This document shows, piece by piece, positions 43,827 through 55,147 of a stretch of 64,000 bases of DNA. Position 1 is the stretch's first letter, and each line of letters starts with the position of its first letter. Made by a program: the position numbers and the translations under genes. Location: assembly GCF_050624435.1 (NCBI RefSeq), contig NC_134539.1, positions 122,371,525 to 122,435,524 of the forward strand. The letters are read 5' to 3'. Origin of the DNA: Tenrec ecaudatus (Eukaryota > Chordata > Mammalia > Afrosoricida > Tenrecidae). The notes below the pieces were generated by a model that saw nothing but the letters and a program-made list of their open reading frames with translations, was not told the DNA's origin and did no database searches.

Positions 43827-44707
43827 ATGGCAATGGCAGAAGATGTCCCAAACATAACAATATGCATAGAAGAAGCAGACATTGAGCTGCCACAAAAAGA
43901 ACTTTTCAGAAAGCTGTTTGGAGTCACACAAGATATGAGGGAAACAATACAGAAAAAGGATTAAATGATAGAGTAGATAAAGGCCACACACCAAAGGGAA
44001 ATACAGGAGCTTAGGGAGGAGATAACAAAAACCAGTAGCAGAAACACTGACCTTGAGAATCGACTGGAGAAAGCAAATAACTACATCAGTGACTTGGAAG
44101 ACAGCCAAGTGGACTTTAACAAATGCAAACAAAAATCGAATAAAATTATCAGAGAAGCTGGAGAAAACCTAAAAGGTATGTCTGATACTATGAAGCAGAA
44201 CAACATTAGAGTTATTGGCTTACTGGAGGAAGACACACCAAGAAGTCATCTGCAACAATAGTGAGACAATTCTTGGAGGAAAACTTCCCCAGCTTAATGA
44301 ATGAAAATTAGGAGGCTGAAAGAACACCAACTAGACTGAATCTCAAGAAGTCACCAAGGCACATAATAGTTAAACTACCCAACTTTGAGGAAAAGGAGAA
44401 AATCATGAGAGCAGCTAGGGAAAAACAAGCAATCACATATAAAGGTTCCCAAATAAGAATATGCTCAGACCTATCAGCAGAAGCTATGAAGAAGAAGAGA
44501 GAGTGGAGTAACATATTCCCTAAATTGAAGGAAAACAACGCAAACCCAAGAATACTCTACTCAGCCAAATTATCAATCAAGATAGATGGAGAAGTAAGAG
44601 TCTTCCTAGACAAGGAAAACTCAAAGAATATGTTAGAAGAAACCCAGCCCTACAAAAGATTCTTGCCGACCCAGTATGGGCAGAATAACAACACTCATCA
44701 AGCATAA
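43827..44707 (+). pseudogene. L1 ORF1 (RNA-binding chaperone), broken
   Basis: The ATG at 43827 opens 'MAMAEDVPNITICIEEADI', with a stop after ~45 codons. The sequence continues in other frames with a coiled-coil-like part ('LENRLEKANNYISDLED', ~44050-44115), the RRM start 'NNIRVIGLLEED' (~44200), then 'SPRHIIVKLPNF', 'KIMRAAREKQAITYKGSQIR', 'DLSAEAMKKKREW' and 'NPRILYSAKLS', the C-terminal domain (44355-44640). It ends at a stop at 44705-44707. At least two stops or shifts separate the blocks, so no full ORF1p can be made. The protein is normally ~300-340 residues and coats L1 RNA. Confidence 0.85.
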
Positions 44708-44889
44708 ATAAGAGACTGCCACATATAACCACCTCACCCAGAGGGTAACAAAGAGAAAACAGACCCCAAGATAGCATTGGCTTAAGGATGGAAAGAACTC
44801 AAGAATGATACACACACACATGCACAACAGGCTAATGAGAAAGGAAAGTAGAAAAACACTCAACACAAAAGGTATAAGATGACATTGGA

Positions 44890-45812
44890 GTCCGCAGATG
44901 GATATAATAATCCTGAAGAATAATGGCCTCAACTCAGGCATCAAAAGACTGAGACTAAACAAATAAATAAAATAAAATAATAAAAGACTGAGACTAGCAG
45001 ACTGACTTAGAAAACACAACCCATCAATCTGCTGCCTACAGGAGACACATCTCAAGGCTACAGACAAAAATAGGCTGAGAATCAAAGGCTGGAGAAAGTC
45101 AAACAAGCAAACAACAGTTCAAAAAAGCAGGGGTTGCAATCTTAATCTCTGATAAAATCGACCTCAACATGCAAACCATAAAAAGAGATAAGGAGGGACA
45201 CTATATAATGCTCAAGGGAATGCCAGACAAAGAACCACTAAGCACTGTAAACATTCCCCAAATGAGAGACCTACTGAATACGTCAACCAAACACTCCAAA
45301 AGATTAAAAAAGAAATCATAGCCTCAACAATTATAGTGGATGACTTCAACACATCACTCTCTGAAAAAGATAGATCACAGGGAAAGAAATTCAACAAGAA
45401 GGCTAGAGATCTAAACACCACAATTAGACAATTTGACCTGATAGATATTTACAGAATTTTTCATCCAAATACATAAAATTCACATTCTTCACAAGGTCAC
45501 ATGAAACATATTCAAAGATAAAGCACATGCTAGGGCATAAGGTGAATCTACATAAATTTAAGCACATTGATATCATACAGACCTCTCTCTCTGACCACTG
45601 TGCCATAAGGCTGGAAATCAACAAAAGGAAGATGAAGAAAACAAGAGCAAACAATCGGAGGATGGATAACGCTCTACTGCAAAAGGAATGAGTACTGGCA
45701 CGCATGAGAGATGAAATTAGGAAATTGCTGGAAACCAATGAGAATGAGCACACGACGTACCAAAACTTATGGGACACAGCAAAGGCAGTCATCAGAGGAA
45801 GTTTCATAGAAG
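44890..45812 (+). pseudogene. L1 ORF2 endonuclease fragment, broken and 3'-deleted
   Basis: 'NGLNSGIKRLRL', 'ICCLQETHLKATDKNRLRIK' (catalytic Glu of the AP-like endonuclease kept), 'KRDKEGHYIMLKG', 'IIVDDFNTSLSEKDR' (Asp/Asn pair kept) and 'FDLIDIYRIFHP' follow in order. A frameshifted 'SDHCAI' (catalytic His) is at about 45590-45610. Coding ends near 'AVIRGSF', where sequence passes directly to the 3' UTR. RT and cysteine-rich domains are absent. A short A/T-rich duplication ('agactgagactaa') occurs near 44948-44996. A few in-frame stops are present. Confidence 0.85.
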
Positions 45813-48084
45813 ACCAGGTAATATCGCAGGGACCAGATCAAATACAGGGATACACATGGTAGATAGCTAAAAAGGAGGTGGGGAAAGAAAATAATAACAA
45901 TAATAATAATAATAAAGAAATGGGTAGCGGGGCACAGGGCACTAACTGACCCAAGGGGAGGGTATTGTTTATATCAACACAGGGAAAGAGGGATTCGACT
46001 TCAACCCAGACTGCAACCCAGTTCTCCAAGGTGTGAATGCAACATGCCAGCGTGGAGTAGGGAACCAGTGAAGAGGTCTGGGGCGCCGGCCCCAATCCCA
46101 ACTACTAAGTGGACACCTGCCCCTCCCCCCAGAAGAATTTATTTCAAAAGATGGCATTGAATCTGCAGCTCCAGGAGAGGGACATATCTGATCAAAGCAC
46201 ATGGGTGCTGGTGAAAGGGGAGGAGGAGAGAGTGGAGCACATCCTGGCCCACCAGGCCTTGAGGACAATGACCCCAATTAGAGCAGCCAGTCCACAGAGA
46301 GGACCACATGGCCAGCCCCACTATGAGACATGACGCCCCTCATTGACCCATGGCCCTGTGGGGGACAACACCGGAGACACAGTGTGGGAAATTTCACCCA
46401 ATCTGATCCCACCACACCAAGGCAAAACACTAAGGGGGTGCAATATAACAGCAAGAGAATGGAGCAGCGAGGTCCCCAGGGAATGCTGGAGGTGGACTTT
46501 GGGTCCAGGGCGTGGTGCCCAACAGATTGAACTGGAAAACACTCCTAAAGGCCAACAAATGATCCTTGAACTAACTACAAGCTTTTCTTTCTTGTTGTGT
46601 TTTGTTTTGTTGTCATTGGTTTGTTGTTGTTGTTTTGTTGTATATTGTTGCTTGGTTTTGCTCTGTCTTGTTTTTGTGCATGTTATTATCTCTAAATAAG
46701 ATAGGCTGGATGAACAATTGAAGGATAAAACAATGGGACTGACAGTTCTGGGGGGATATGGGAGAGGGGGAAGTGGGGGAAAGGAAGTGGTGTTAACAAA
46801 TCCAGGGATAAGGGAACAAGTGATCCAAATTGGTGGTGAGGAGGGTGTGGGAGACCTGGTAGGGCATCATCCAGGGTAATGTAATCAATAGATATTGCTG
46901 AAACCCTGGTGGGGACTGAGCATGATAGTGGGACAGGAGGAAAGTCAGGGGAAATAGAGGAAAGAGCTAGGAAGCAAAGGGCATTTATAGAGGTCTAGAT
47001 AAAGACATGTATATATGCAAATATATTTATATATGAGGATGGGGAAATAGATCTATGTGCATATATTTATAGGTTTAGTATTAAAGTAGTAGAAGAACAT
47101 TGGGCCTCCACTCAAGTACTCCCTCAATGCAATAATACTTCCTTCTATTAAATTGGCATTCTTTTATGCTCACCTTCCCAATACAACCACTGAAGACAAA
47201 GCGGGTGCATAAGCAAATGTGGCAAAAAAGTTGATGGTGCCTGGCTATCAAAAGATATAGCATCTGGGGTCTTAAAGACTTGAAGGTAAACAAGTGGCTA
47301 TCTAGCTCAGAAGCAACAAGGCCACATTGAAGAAGCACACCGGTCTGTGTGATCATGTGGTGTTAAAGGGATCAGGTATCAGGTATCATCAGAACAAAAA
47401 ATCTTACCATAGTGAAGGAGGAGGGGGGAGTGTGGAGTGGAGACCCAAAGCCCATTTGTAGGCCACTGGACATCCCCTTACAGAAGGGTCTTGGGGAGGA
47501 GACAAGACAGTCAGAGTGTGATGTAGCAATGGTGCAAAATACAACTTTCCTCTAGTTCCTAAATGTCACCCGCCCATATCATGATCGCAATTCTATCTTG
47601 CAAGTCTGGCTAGACCAGAGGATGGACACTGGTACAGATAAGAACCAGAAACACAGGGAATCCAGGGTGGAAGATCCCTTCAGGACCAGTGGTGTGAGTG
47701 GTGATACTGGGAGGGTAGAGGGAGGGTGGGTTCGAAAGGGGGAACAGATTACAAGGATCTACATGTGACCTCCTCCCTTGGGGATGGACAACAGAAACGT
47801 GGATGAAGGGAGACGTCAGACAGGGCAAGATATGACAAAATAATAATTTATAAATTATCAAGGGTTCATGAGGGAAAGGGGAGCGGGGATGGAGGGAGGG
47901 CAAAAAGTGAGAACCTGATGCCAAGGGCTTAAGTGGAGAGCAAATGTTTTGAGAATGATGATACCAACAAATGTACAAATGTGCTTGGCACAATGGATGT
48001 ATGTATGGATTGTGATAAGAATTGTATGTATATATGGATTGTGATAAGAAGTGTATGAGCCCCTAATAAAATGATTAAAAATAA
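45813..48084 (+). mobile_element. L1-C 3' UTR
   Basis: Starts at the same point as the L1-A/B UTRs ('gaccaggtaatatcgcagggaccagatcaaat'). It has an (AAT)n tract (45893-45915), a T/G-rich stretch at 46580-46690, and a complete run of later landmarks. Near the end 'ggattgtgataagaattgtatgta' is duplicated at 48005-48050. Confidence 0.85.
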
Positions 48085-48600
48085 ATGAAACAACTTTCCT
48101 CTAGTTTTTAAATGCTTTCTCCCCCCACTATCATGATCCCAATTCTACCTTATATATCTGGCTAGACTAGAGGATGTACATTGGTACAGATAGGAACTGG
48201 AAACACAGGGATTCCAGGACAGATGATCCCTTCAGGACCAGTAGTGAGAGTGCCAATACCCGGAGGGTGGAGGGAGGCTGCAGTAGAAAGGGGTACCAAT
48301 TACAAGGATCTACATATAACCTCCACCCTGAGGGATGGACAACAGAAAAGTGGGTGAAGGGAGATATTGGACAGTGTAAGATATGACAAAATAATAATAA
48401 TTTATAAATTATCAAGTGTTCATGAAGGAGGGAGGTGTGGGGAGGGATGGGGGAAATAAGCTGATATCAAGGGCTCAGGTAGAAAGCAAATGTTTTGAGA
48501 ATGATGATACCAAAAAATGTACAAATGTGCTTGGCACAATGGATGGATGGATGGATTGTGATAAGAATTGTATGAGCCCACCAAAAAATTATTTTAAAAA
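48085..48600 (+). mobile_element. L1-B 3' UTR, right part
   Basis: Continues L1-B after the L1-C insertion: 'caactttcctctagtttttaaatgc', 'gctagactagaggatgtacattgg', 'gacaacagaaaagtgggtgaaggg', '(ggat)n' and terminal 'gagccca.caaaaaatt' with A tail. Confidence 0.8.
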
Positions 48601-48602
48601 AA

Positions 48603-48778
48603 ACACTGCCATTGAGTTCATTAAAGCTCATAATGACCCTATATGGGTTTCCAAGGCTATAAATCATTGCAGGATTAGATAGACTCCTCTTTCTTCCTTG
48701 GAGCAGCTGATGGGCTTGAACCATTGACTTTGTGGTTAGTGGTCCAATGCTTTTCCAACAGTGCTCAAGGACTCCATT
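48603..48778 (-). mobile_element. AfroSINE
   Basis: Tail 'cactgccattgagttcattaaagctcataatgaccctat' in reverse, body, 'gggcttgaaccattgactttgtggttag' (B box) and head 'caacagtgctcaaggactcc'. It directly follows the L1-B A tail. Confidence 0.8.
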
Positions 48779-49351
48779 GCCTATACAATAAAGCCCCATT
48801 TCCTTAGACTGCCATTCCATAATCTAGGCCTCAAACTATATTCCAGTCATCATCTTCTGAATATTCTGAGGGCATGTCTATCTCAATAGCATTACCCTAG
48901 TTGTAATCCTATCTAAATTCTCTCTTGTTAATTTACTTGAATTTACTCTATCCTTCAAAGCAGTGCATTAGATGATGTGTTGTATCAATGAATTTTATAA
49001 TGTAAAAATTCTATACTCTTTTTGGTGCACCATTTGATAATCCATTTCAATAACCAAAAAAATGTTCAGATTCTCAGACTCAGTAATCCCACTCCTGAGA
49101 AATAGGGGAAAGGTTAGTTCAATTCTGATACATATGCTTCATTAAGTACAGCTCTTTAAAATTATAGTTAAAAGTACTATGTAGCCAATGCACATACTGA
49201 TGATACACAGGAAAATGAAACAACAAAATTGTGATTAAATCTGAAAGCCTAGCAAAGACACTAAAAAAAAAGAGTTGCTTTTGTGATGTAGTGGGATGGT
49301 AAATGATCCTTCTTTTCTTTTACTTGAATATCCTTTGTGTCATCTTAACAC
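48779..49351. other. Old, diverged sequence; possible L2 and L1M relics
   Basis: 48780-48870 ('ttccttagactgccattccataatctaggcctca') resembles L2. 49070-49110 ('ctcagtaatcccactcctgagaaatag') resembles an old L1 ORF2 end. Neither is firm. Confidence 0.35.
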
Positions 49352-49408
49352 TGTTTTTTAAAAAATCATTTTATTGGGGCTCATACAATTCTTATCACAA
49401 TCCATACC
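49352..49408 (-). mobile_element. Minimal L1 3' tip (~57 bp)
   Basis: 'aaaaaatcattttattggggctcatacaattcttatcacaatccat' with flanks 'cttaacactgtt' (49344 area) and 'cttaatgctgtt' (49408 area), a 12-bp TSD with two mismatches. Confidence 0.75.
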
Positions 49409-49409
49409 T

Positions 49410-50597
49410 TAATGCTGTTCTTATTCTACATGGTTGCTTTAAAGAGTAATCTGCAGTTCAAATTCAAGATAACTGACCAGACTCATGGGATGAATATTTT
49501 TCCTCATATGATTCATTAAAGGAATTGTTAAAAGCATTATAAACACAACAGTAAAAAGAATGAAAGGGGAGGAGAATGCTATAAACTAGGATTAGGTCCA
49601 TCTTTGAATAAGACAAAGAATCCAAAATAAGTAGGTAAAAGTTTCCATCTTTCTTATGTTCTTAATATCCTGAGGTGGTTATCTCAGTGTGAATTAATAA
49701 GGATAGGTTGGAAAAACATCACTCCTGCCTTTTAATCTTAAAGGGTACTTTTAATTTTTGCCAGGAGCCCTGGAGTAAGGTCTTGTTTTTTATTTAATCC
49801 CTTTGATGGGTCATGGGGAGCAGTTACAGAGACTTCTTCTTAGTCACTTCCACTAATAGATCTGCTCAACAGGCCAAAGAGCCAACTGAGGGGAGAAGCC
49901 ATTTTCCACGGGGTTTGGAGTTCCTGCAATGAATGTGCGCCAAGAAGGCAAGGCTTTGACTACTCTCTACCTGGAAATTTCTCAGGGTTGTTGTTGCAGC
50001 AAGTAGCCTCGAAAGGTGAGGTTACCTCTCTCTCTCCAGGACAAAGAGCATAGGTTTGTACTACTTACTCGGTGTGTGTGTTGGGAGGGGGGGTCTATTT
50101 CCTAAGCAAAGTGATTCTTTCCAGGCCTACATCTGAACTCCTCTGTCACACCTGAGGGAATCATACAGCAAGGATAACTGACACAGGCATGATGCTCATG
50201 CTGCTTGTTGTGCTGTAATGAAATCCTTGGTCATTGACCCAGAAGTCTCATGGCTCCTGCCAAGATCCATGAAACAGTAACAAGCGTGTTTATTGGCCTA
50301 TAAAGAGTGTAAAATCTTAGACTTTGACAACTTCCAAGTATATTCATTTCTATTGTACATTTAGAGACTGAAAAAAGAACTATTGGGGGAATTCCCTGAG
50401 CTGTACCTGGGCCAGTGACTCAATTTACTCCTTAGTCCCACCAAGCACACCCCTCTAACAGGAAGATCATGATGAAACTTCAATGTCAACTCAGATGCTA
50501 TATGCAACAGACCTCAAAATGTCAGGATAGTACCCTTTCCTGAGGAAATGGCCATTGGTTTATCTGGTGAAGGATTGAAGGAATCATGACCATACAT
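49410..50597. other. Unassigned sequence
   Basis: About 1.2 kb of mixed composition without recognised repeats or exons. Confidence 0.35.
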
Positions 50598-51172
50598 GAG
50601 GGGGCTTCAAAAGCTTCATGGAAAAATTCTATTATCTTTTAATTCAATTTTCCACAAACTCTTGATTTATTCTTTTGGAGATGAGTCTCTCTTTCAGTCA
50701 ATTGGCTCTAAACTAATGGAGTGTCTGCCATCACTCCAATTGATCCGTTCCGGACTGCTGCTGGTTGTATAATTTGATCAAGTCACGTTTGGGCTGCTCA
50801 ATCGGCTTTGCCCCCGAAAATATCATGTTCTTATTAGCCATCTCCATAGTCAGTCTTCTTGCTGCCTCTGTTTGCTTCCATTTATTATATAATTGTTCCC
50901 ACCTTGTTTCTGAGGATTACGTGAAGCCTCATCAGCCCCATGGCTCTTAGGGAGCCCCGTTTTCCTTCCTTTTCTGCCCGTCAACACTGACCTCGGCTAA
51001 CAGTCATACTTTATACTAATGCCCCTCGGTCGGTACGTTCCTTATGACTTTCGGAAACATCAGGGAAGGGGCGCTTCAAAAAGTTTGAGGACTAATATTA
51101 AAATATGTCTTTTAAAAAGTTATTAAAAGATAGGAATTTTTGTCCACGAACATTTTGAAGCCCCTTCGGAGA
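50598..51172. mobile_element. Mariner-end MITE (candidate)
   Basis: The left end 'gagggggcttcaaaagcttcatgg' and the right end, read in reverse, 'gaaggggcttcaaaatgttcgtgg' form ~25-bp imperfect terminal inverted repeats of mariner type. A third, direct copy of the motif ('ggggcgcttcaaaaagtttgagg') lies at 51076-51098. The ~450-bp interior encodes no transposase I recognise. Confidence 0.65.
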
Positions 51173-51243
51173 GTGCCCTCCATAGTTGCCTGATGGGTTT
51201 TCCAGCATGCCACAGCACATTCGCTTTAGCACTGCCTACTTCT

Positions 51244-51542
51244 TTTTTTTTTTTTAACAATTTATTGGGGCTCATACAATTCTTATCACAGTTCATACAT
51301 ATACATACATCAATTGTATAAAGCACATCTGTACAGTCTTTGCCCTAATCATTTTTTTCTCCTCTTTTCTTTTTTTACATTTTATTAGGGACTCATACAA
51401 CTCTTATCACCATCCATACATATACATACATCAATTGTATAAAGCACATCCATACATTCCCTGCCCCAATCATTCTCAAGGCATTTGCTCTCCACTTAAG
51501 CCCCTTGCATCAGGTCCTCTTTTTTTTTTTCCCCTCCCTCCC
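51244..51542 (-). mobile_element. Dimeric L1-end element, copy 2
   Basis: Reverse orientation, 299 bp, flanked by a perfect 16-bp TSD 'agcactgcctacttct' (51228-51243 and 51543-51558). On the minus strand it starts 'gggaggga.gggg', has 'aagaggacctgatgcaagggg', a first L1 terminus 'gagtccctaataaaatgt', an A/G linker, a second half 'aatgattagggcaa', and a final terminus with poly-A. The architecture is the same as at 22588-22874. Confidence 0.85.
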
Positions 51543-51558
51543 AGCACTGCCTACTTCT

Positions 51559-52584
51559 CTCAGAGTTTTTATTCCTTCCTCCAGCATTTGCCATGCCGGT
51601 TCTGGGATTTCTACTTCATGTAGAGTGAACCATCGGTGTTTTCCAAGGCTCCAACACGTGTGAAATTCTGTATCACAGAATATAAAAGGGTTCCACATTA
51701 ACAGACTCTCTTTTCCAACTGTATTCAGTACCCCGTCATTCAGTACCCTCAAGAGTTGGTCTCATATGTGCTTTCCTGACTGCTATGGGTGCACATTCGC
51801 TAAATCCCTCAGCTCCTTGGGTGCAGCATCCTTTTCCTCCCTTAGCTGTGAGTTGGCTCTAGTTATTGTCTGAATCGGGTTAGATCCTACGGAGGGCATG
51901 AGTTGCCCTGCAAGGCAAGATCCTTGTCATCATTTTAAAAATTGAGCGAGTGCTAGACTTTAAGGGGAGAGTAGATTATTTTTACAGGCTCAGATATTCA
52001 GAGTGCATTGACCCAAATGTCTCCATCCCAAATCAGAGGGTCCCACTTCTTCTCAGTCAGGGCCCCGATATTGGCATAGCCAACTTGACAAGGTAGAAAA
52101 CCCAAGATTCTTGGGTGCTCTGCTACTCTTATAATTAAGTCCTGATCCTGGTCTTTGGGTTTTTTTTCCCTCCAGCTGCAGGCAAGGAGAGTATTTCTTG
52201 CTGCCAACAGAGCCTCTGGCTTTCACATTTCACTTTGTATCAGTGATTAATGATCCTCAGCCTTTCATTATCTTTCTCCAGTGCATCAATAACCTTGACA
52301 AACAGCCATTCAATTCTGTTTCTCTTTTCCCTGAAATTCTCCAAATGTTCCTCCAGTGTATTTTTTTCCATCCCAGTTCCCAAGCCAAGGGTCGACGTCT
52401 ACACCAGTGATCATGTCTTTATTATAAGCCAGCTGCCAGTTGAAAACAGTTGTATAATACCATTTTGAGACTGTTTCTCATGATAACTCCCTGGTACCAA
52501 CTGTCATAGGCCAGGTTCCCCAGGAAACAGACTCTGAGGCTGAAATTTATATGCAGAATATTTATTGGGGAGTGCTTTAGGAAT
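51559..52584. other. Unassigned sequence
   Basis: No gene. 52500-52570 ('ccaggttccccaggaaacagactctgaggctg') may be an old LTR/MaLR-type relic. The rest is unrecognised. Confidence 0.35.
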
Positions 52585-52900
52585 AGGGTTGCCAGATAAA
52601 ATAGAGGCCACACAGTTAAATTTGAATTTCAGATAAAAAATAATGCTTACTTTAAAATATATACTTTAAAAAATCGTTTTATTGGGGGCTCGTACAACTC
52701 ATCACAATCCACACATCCATCCATTGTGTCAAGTACATTTGTACATTTGTTGCCATCATCATTCTCAAAACATTTCCTTTCTACTTGAGCCTTTCTTATT
52801 TGTCTTAGTATTCTTATTTGTAAGCATTATTTGTTGTTTATCTGAAATTCAAATCTAACTGAGTGGCCTGTATTTGTACACAGTAAATTTGGCTGCTCAA
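52585..52900. mobile_element. Palindromic DNA-transposon MITE, split by an L1 tip
   Basis: Left arm 'agggttgccagataaaatagaggccacacagttaaatttgaatttcagata' (52585-52635, in two parts) pairs with the right arm 'tatctgaaattcaaatctaactgagtggcctgta' (52838-52872) and 'aaatttggctgc'. It is a long imperfect hairpin typical of old mammalian MITEs (MER53-like, name uncertain). Confidence 0.65.
52662..52795 (-). mobile_element. L1 3' tip inside the palindromic MITE
   Basis: 'ttaaaaaatcgttttattgggggctc' to 'catttcctttctacttgagcc'. It sits near the centre of the hairpin and separates the two arms. Confidence 0.85.
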
Positions 52901-52964
52901 GAGAACAACACTGATGACAGCTGAAAAATAGTAGAATTCAAAGACAGAGACGTGGAACCGTGAA

Positions 52965-53270
52965 GCAGTTGCAACCAGGGCTTCAAATTGGTTCATGCTG
53001 GTCCACCCCTCTGCTGAGAATTTGCTTTGCTACCCCAGATATACTGAATCAGAATCTACATTTTAAAAAGAGCCCCAAGTGATTCTTATAGCTCCCTAGG
53101 TGACTCTCATGTATATGTATATTCTGTATTATATATAAGAATCACCTGGGGATCTTGTTAAAATGTAGATTCTGATTCAATATGTCTCTGGCGGAAATGC
53201 AAATTCTCAACAAGGGAAACTGGAATATACCATTTCAAAGCCCAGTTAGGACTGAGGCTTCAAACTGACC
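52965..53270. mobile_element. MER5A-like hAT relics as an inverted pair
   Basis: 53025-53085 ('actgaatcagaatctacatttt', 'gccccaagtgattct') and 53128-53205 ('aagaatcacctggggatcttgttaaaatgtagattctgattcaatatg') are reverse complements of each other and carry MER5A words. An AT spacer of ~40 bp separates the arms. Confidence 0.7.
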
Positions 53271-53334
53271 CCACACAGAAATCTAGAACGGTGAGCTTCT
53301 CAAATTTGTCCTGCTTCATTCCCTGTCAGAAGGA

Positions 53335-53978
53335 ACACAAGGAAGAGAGGAGCCAGTCAGGGTGTAGTATAGCACCAATGAAACACACAACTTTTCTCTT
53401 TAATGCGCCCCCCCCACCACCACTATCATGACCCCAATTCTACCTTATAAACCTGGCTAGACCAGAACATGTACACTGCTACAGATAAGAGCTTGCAACA
53501 CAGGGAATACACGACAGTTAAAACCCCTCAGGACCAATAATGAGAGTAGCGATACTAGGAGGGGAAGGTAAGGGTGGGGGGAGTAAGGGGAAACCAATCA
53601 CAATGATCAACATATAACCCCTCCCTGGGGGACAGACAATGGAAAAGTGGGTAAAGGGAGAAAGCAGTCTGTGTAAGTCATGAAAAAAAAATTATCAAGG
53701 GTTCATGAAAGAGGAAGGGAAAAATGAGCTGATACCAAAAGCTCAGGTAGAAAGAAAATATTTTGAGAATGATGATGACAACAAATGTACAAATGTGCTT
53801 GACACAATGGATGGATGGATGGATTGTGATAAGAGTTGTATGAGGCCCCAGTAAAATTATTATTTTTATTTTTTGAAAAGAAAATGATGATGGCAACATA
53901 TGTACAGATGTGCTTGACAAAATGGATATATGCATGGATTGTGATAAGAGCTGTAAGCCCCAATAAAATGATTTTTTA
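53335..53978 (+). mobile_element. L1 3' UTR with duplicated 3' end
   Basis: UTR landmarks ('cagtcagggtgtagtatagcaccaatgaaacac', 'gctagaccagaacatgtacac') lead to a first terminus 'gaggccccagtaaaattatt' (~53855). After a T/A-rich linker the end restarts at 'gaaaatgatgatggcaac' (53880) and terminates again with 'gccccaataaaatgatt' (53970). The restart point equals that of the dimeric elements. Confidence 0.85.
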
Positions 53979-54269
53979 AATTGTCCTGCTTTGAGAAAGT
54001 CCAGCACTTTCTTTCTCAGCACCAACCAGCAGTCTTCCCAAGGCAGGGGCATAATCATGAGTTATCCGGCTAATTCCCAGATAGATTCAGAGCTGAAAGT
54101 TATCTTGCCAACACTCCTAGCAGATTGAGGAATTGAATGCCTCAAATTCTGAAGGGAGAATCTGGGTGCAATCACAGCATGCCTGTATCTCCTGAACCAG
54201 AAGCTGCATTTTTAAAAGATGCCCAGCCAGGTAAATGCACTTTAAAATTTGAGGAGCATTGGCTGAAGG

Positions 54270-54594
54270 CCCTGGTTCTCAAATTCAGAATCATTTAGAA
54301 GGCTCACTGCTGGACCCTGTGCTCCTGAGAAGGAACCCTGGTGGCGCAATGGTAAACCCTCAGGTCTGGAGATGCGAGCCTCATCGCATCTTAGAAAACC
54401 GCCAAGCAGTTCTGCTCTGTCTCGTGGGGTCACGTGTGGCTGAATCGACTCCCCTGGCACCTAACAGTAGCAAAACAAAGTTCCAGCAGATGTGATTCAG
54501 AAGGCCTAAGCTCGAGGCTGAGAATTTGCATTTTTAACAAGCTCCTAGAGATATTGAGCTGGTTCACGGTCATACTTTGAGAGCCACTGGTTTA
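54270..54594 (+). mobile_element. MER5A-like hAT, interrupted
   Basis: 'ctggttctcaaattcagaatcatttagaaggctcactgctggacc' on the left, and 'agatgtgattcagaaggcctaagctcgaggctgagaatttgcatttttaacaagctcct' with the end 'tttgagagccactgg' on the right, form a nearly complete MER5A split by an AfroSINE. Confidence 0.8.
54335..54475 (+). mobile_element. AfroSINE (short form) in MER5A
   Basis: 'ggaaccctggtggcgcaatggtaaa' is the best-preserved SINE head in the window. The body is shortened ('ccgccaagcagttctgctctgtct') and the tail 'gtgtggctgaatcgactcccctggcacctaacagtagcaaaaca' is RTE-like. It may be a younger or deleted subtype. Confidence 0.85.
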
Positions 54595-55147
54595 AGAAAG
54601 ACATGGCAGGCCTTCCAGGGGCACTAACATCCCGTCCCACCAGGAACTCCTGCTCTGAGCCACTCAAGAAGTGTCTACTGAGTGTCCATCTGTTCATTGA
54701 CACTGTCAGGCCTACAAACTCCAAACCTATGAGAACAGTGGAATTGTTTAGTGAATAGTCTCTGGCCAAGAGGATGGAGACCTATGACTGGTATACAAAC
54801 CACAATGTGTATTTTGTGCTCATGGGGATGCTGCATTACCTTGGTCCCTACAGAGATGAGCATCAGGATTTTAAGGATGAGCAACTCCAGCTAGAGAGGG
54901 TCTCTGGAAAGGTGAAGGAAAGCAAGCAGCAAAGAAGAAATAATGCTGACTGAAAGAGAAATGTCTTCCCTTGAGATTCCAAGAAATGTGTTCATTTTTC
55001 CATACACTGTAACTGCAATCTTCCGAGACCAAAGGTCCTTTGAAGGAACATAGCAAGCTCCAGATTAACATCTCATCTCATTAAATTGCGACTGATTTCT
55101 TGAACACGATCTAATTTAACAAAATTACTTGGGCCTTGGATTTGTAT
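54595..55147. other. Unassigned sequence
   Basis: No recognised repeat. Short frames only. Confidence 0.3.

Larger units (their letters stand above)
42915..48084 (+). mobile_element. L1-C: 5'-complete L1 with internal ORF2 deletion
   Basis: A ~5.2-kb element with, in order, 5' UTR, ORF1, ORF2 endonuclease part, direct junction to the 3' UTR (about 45812) and terminal 'gagcccctaataaaatgatt'. It is flanked by 'atgaaaca' at 42907-42914 and 48085-48092, and sits in the middle of L1-B's 3' UTR, whose two halves join seamlessly when it is removed. About 2.9 kb of ORF2 (RT to C-terminus) is missing relative to a normal L1. Confidence 0.8.
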
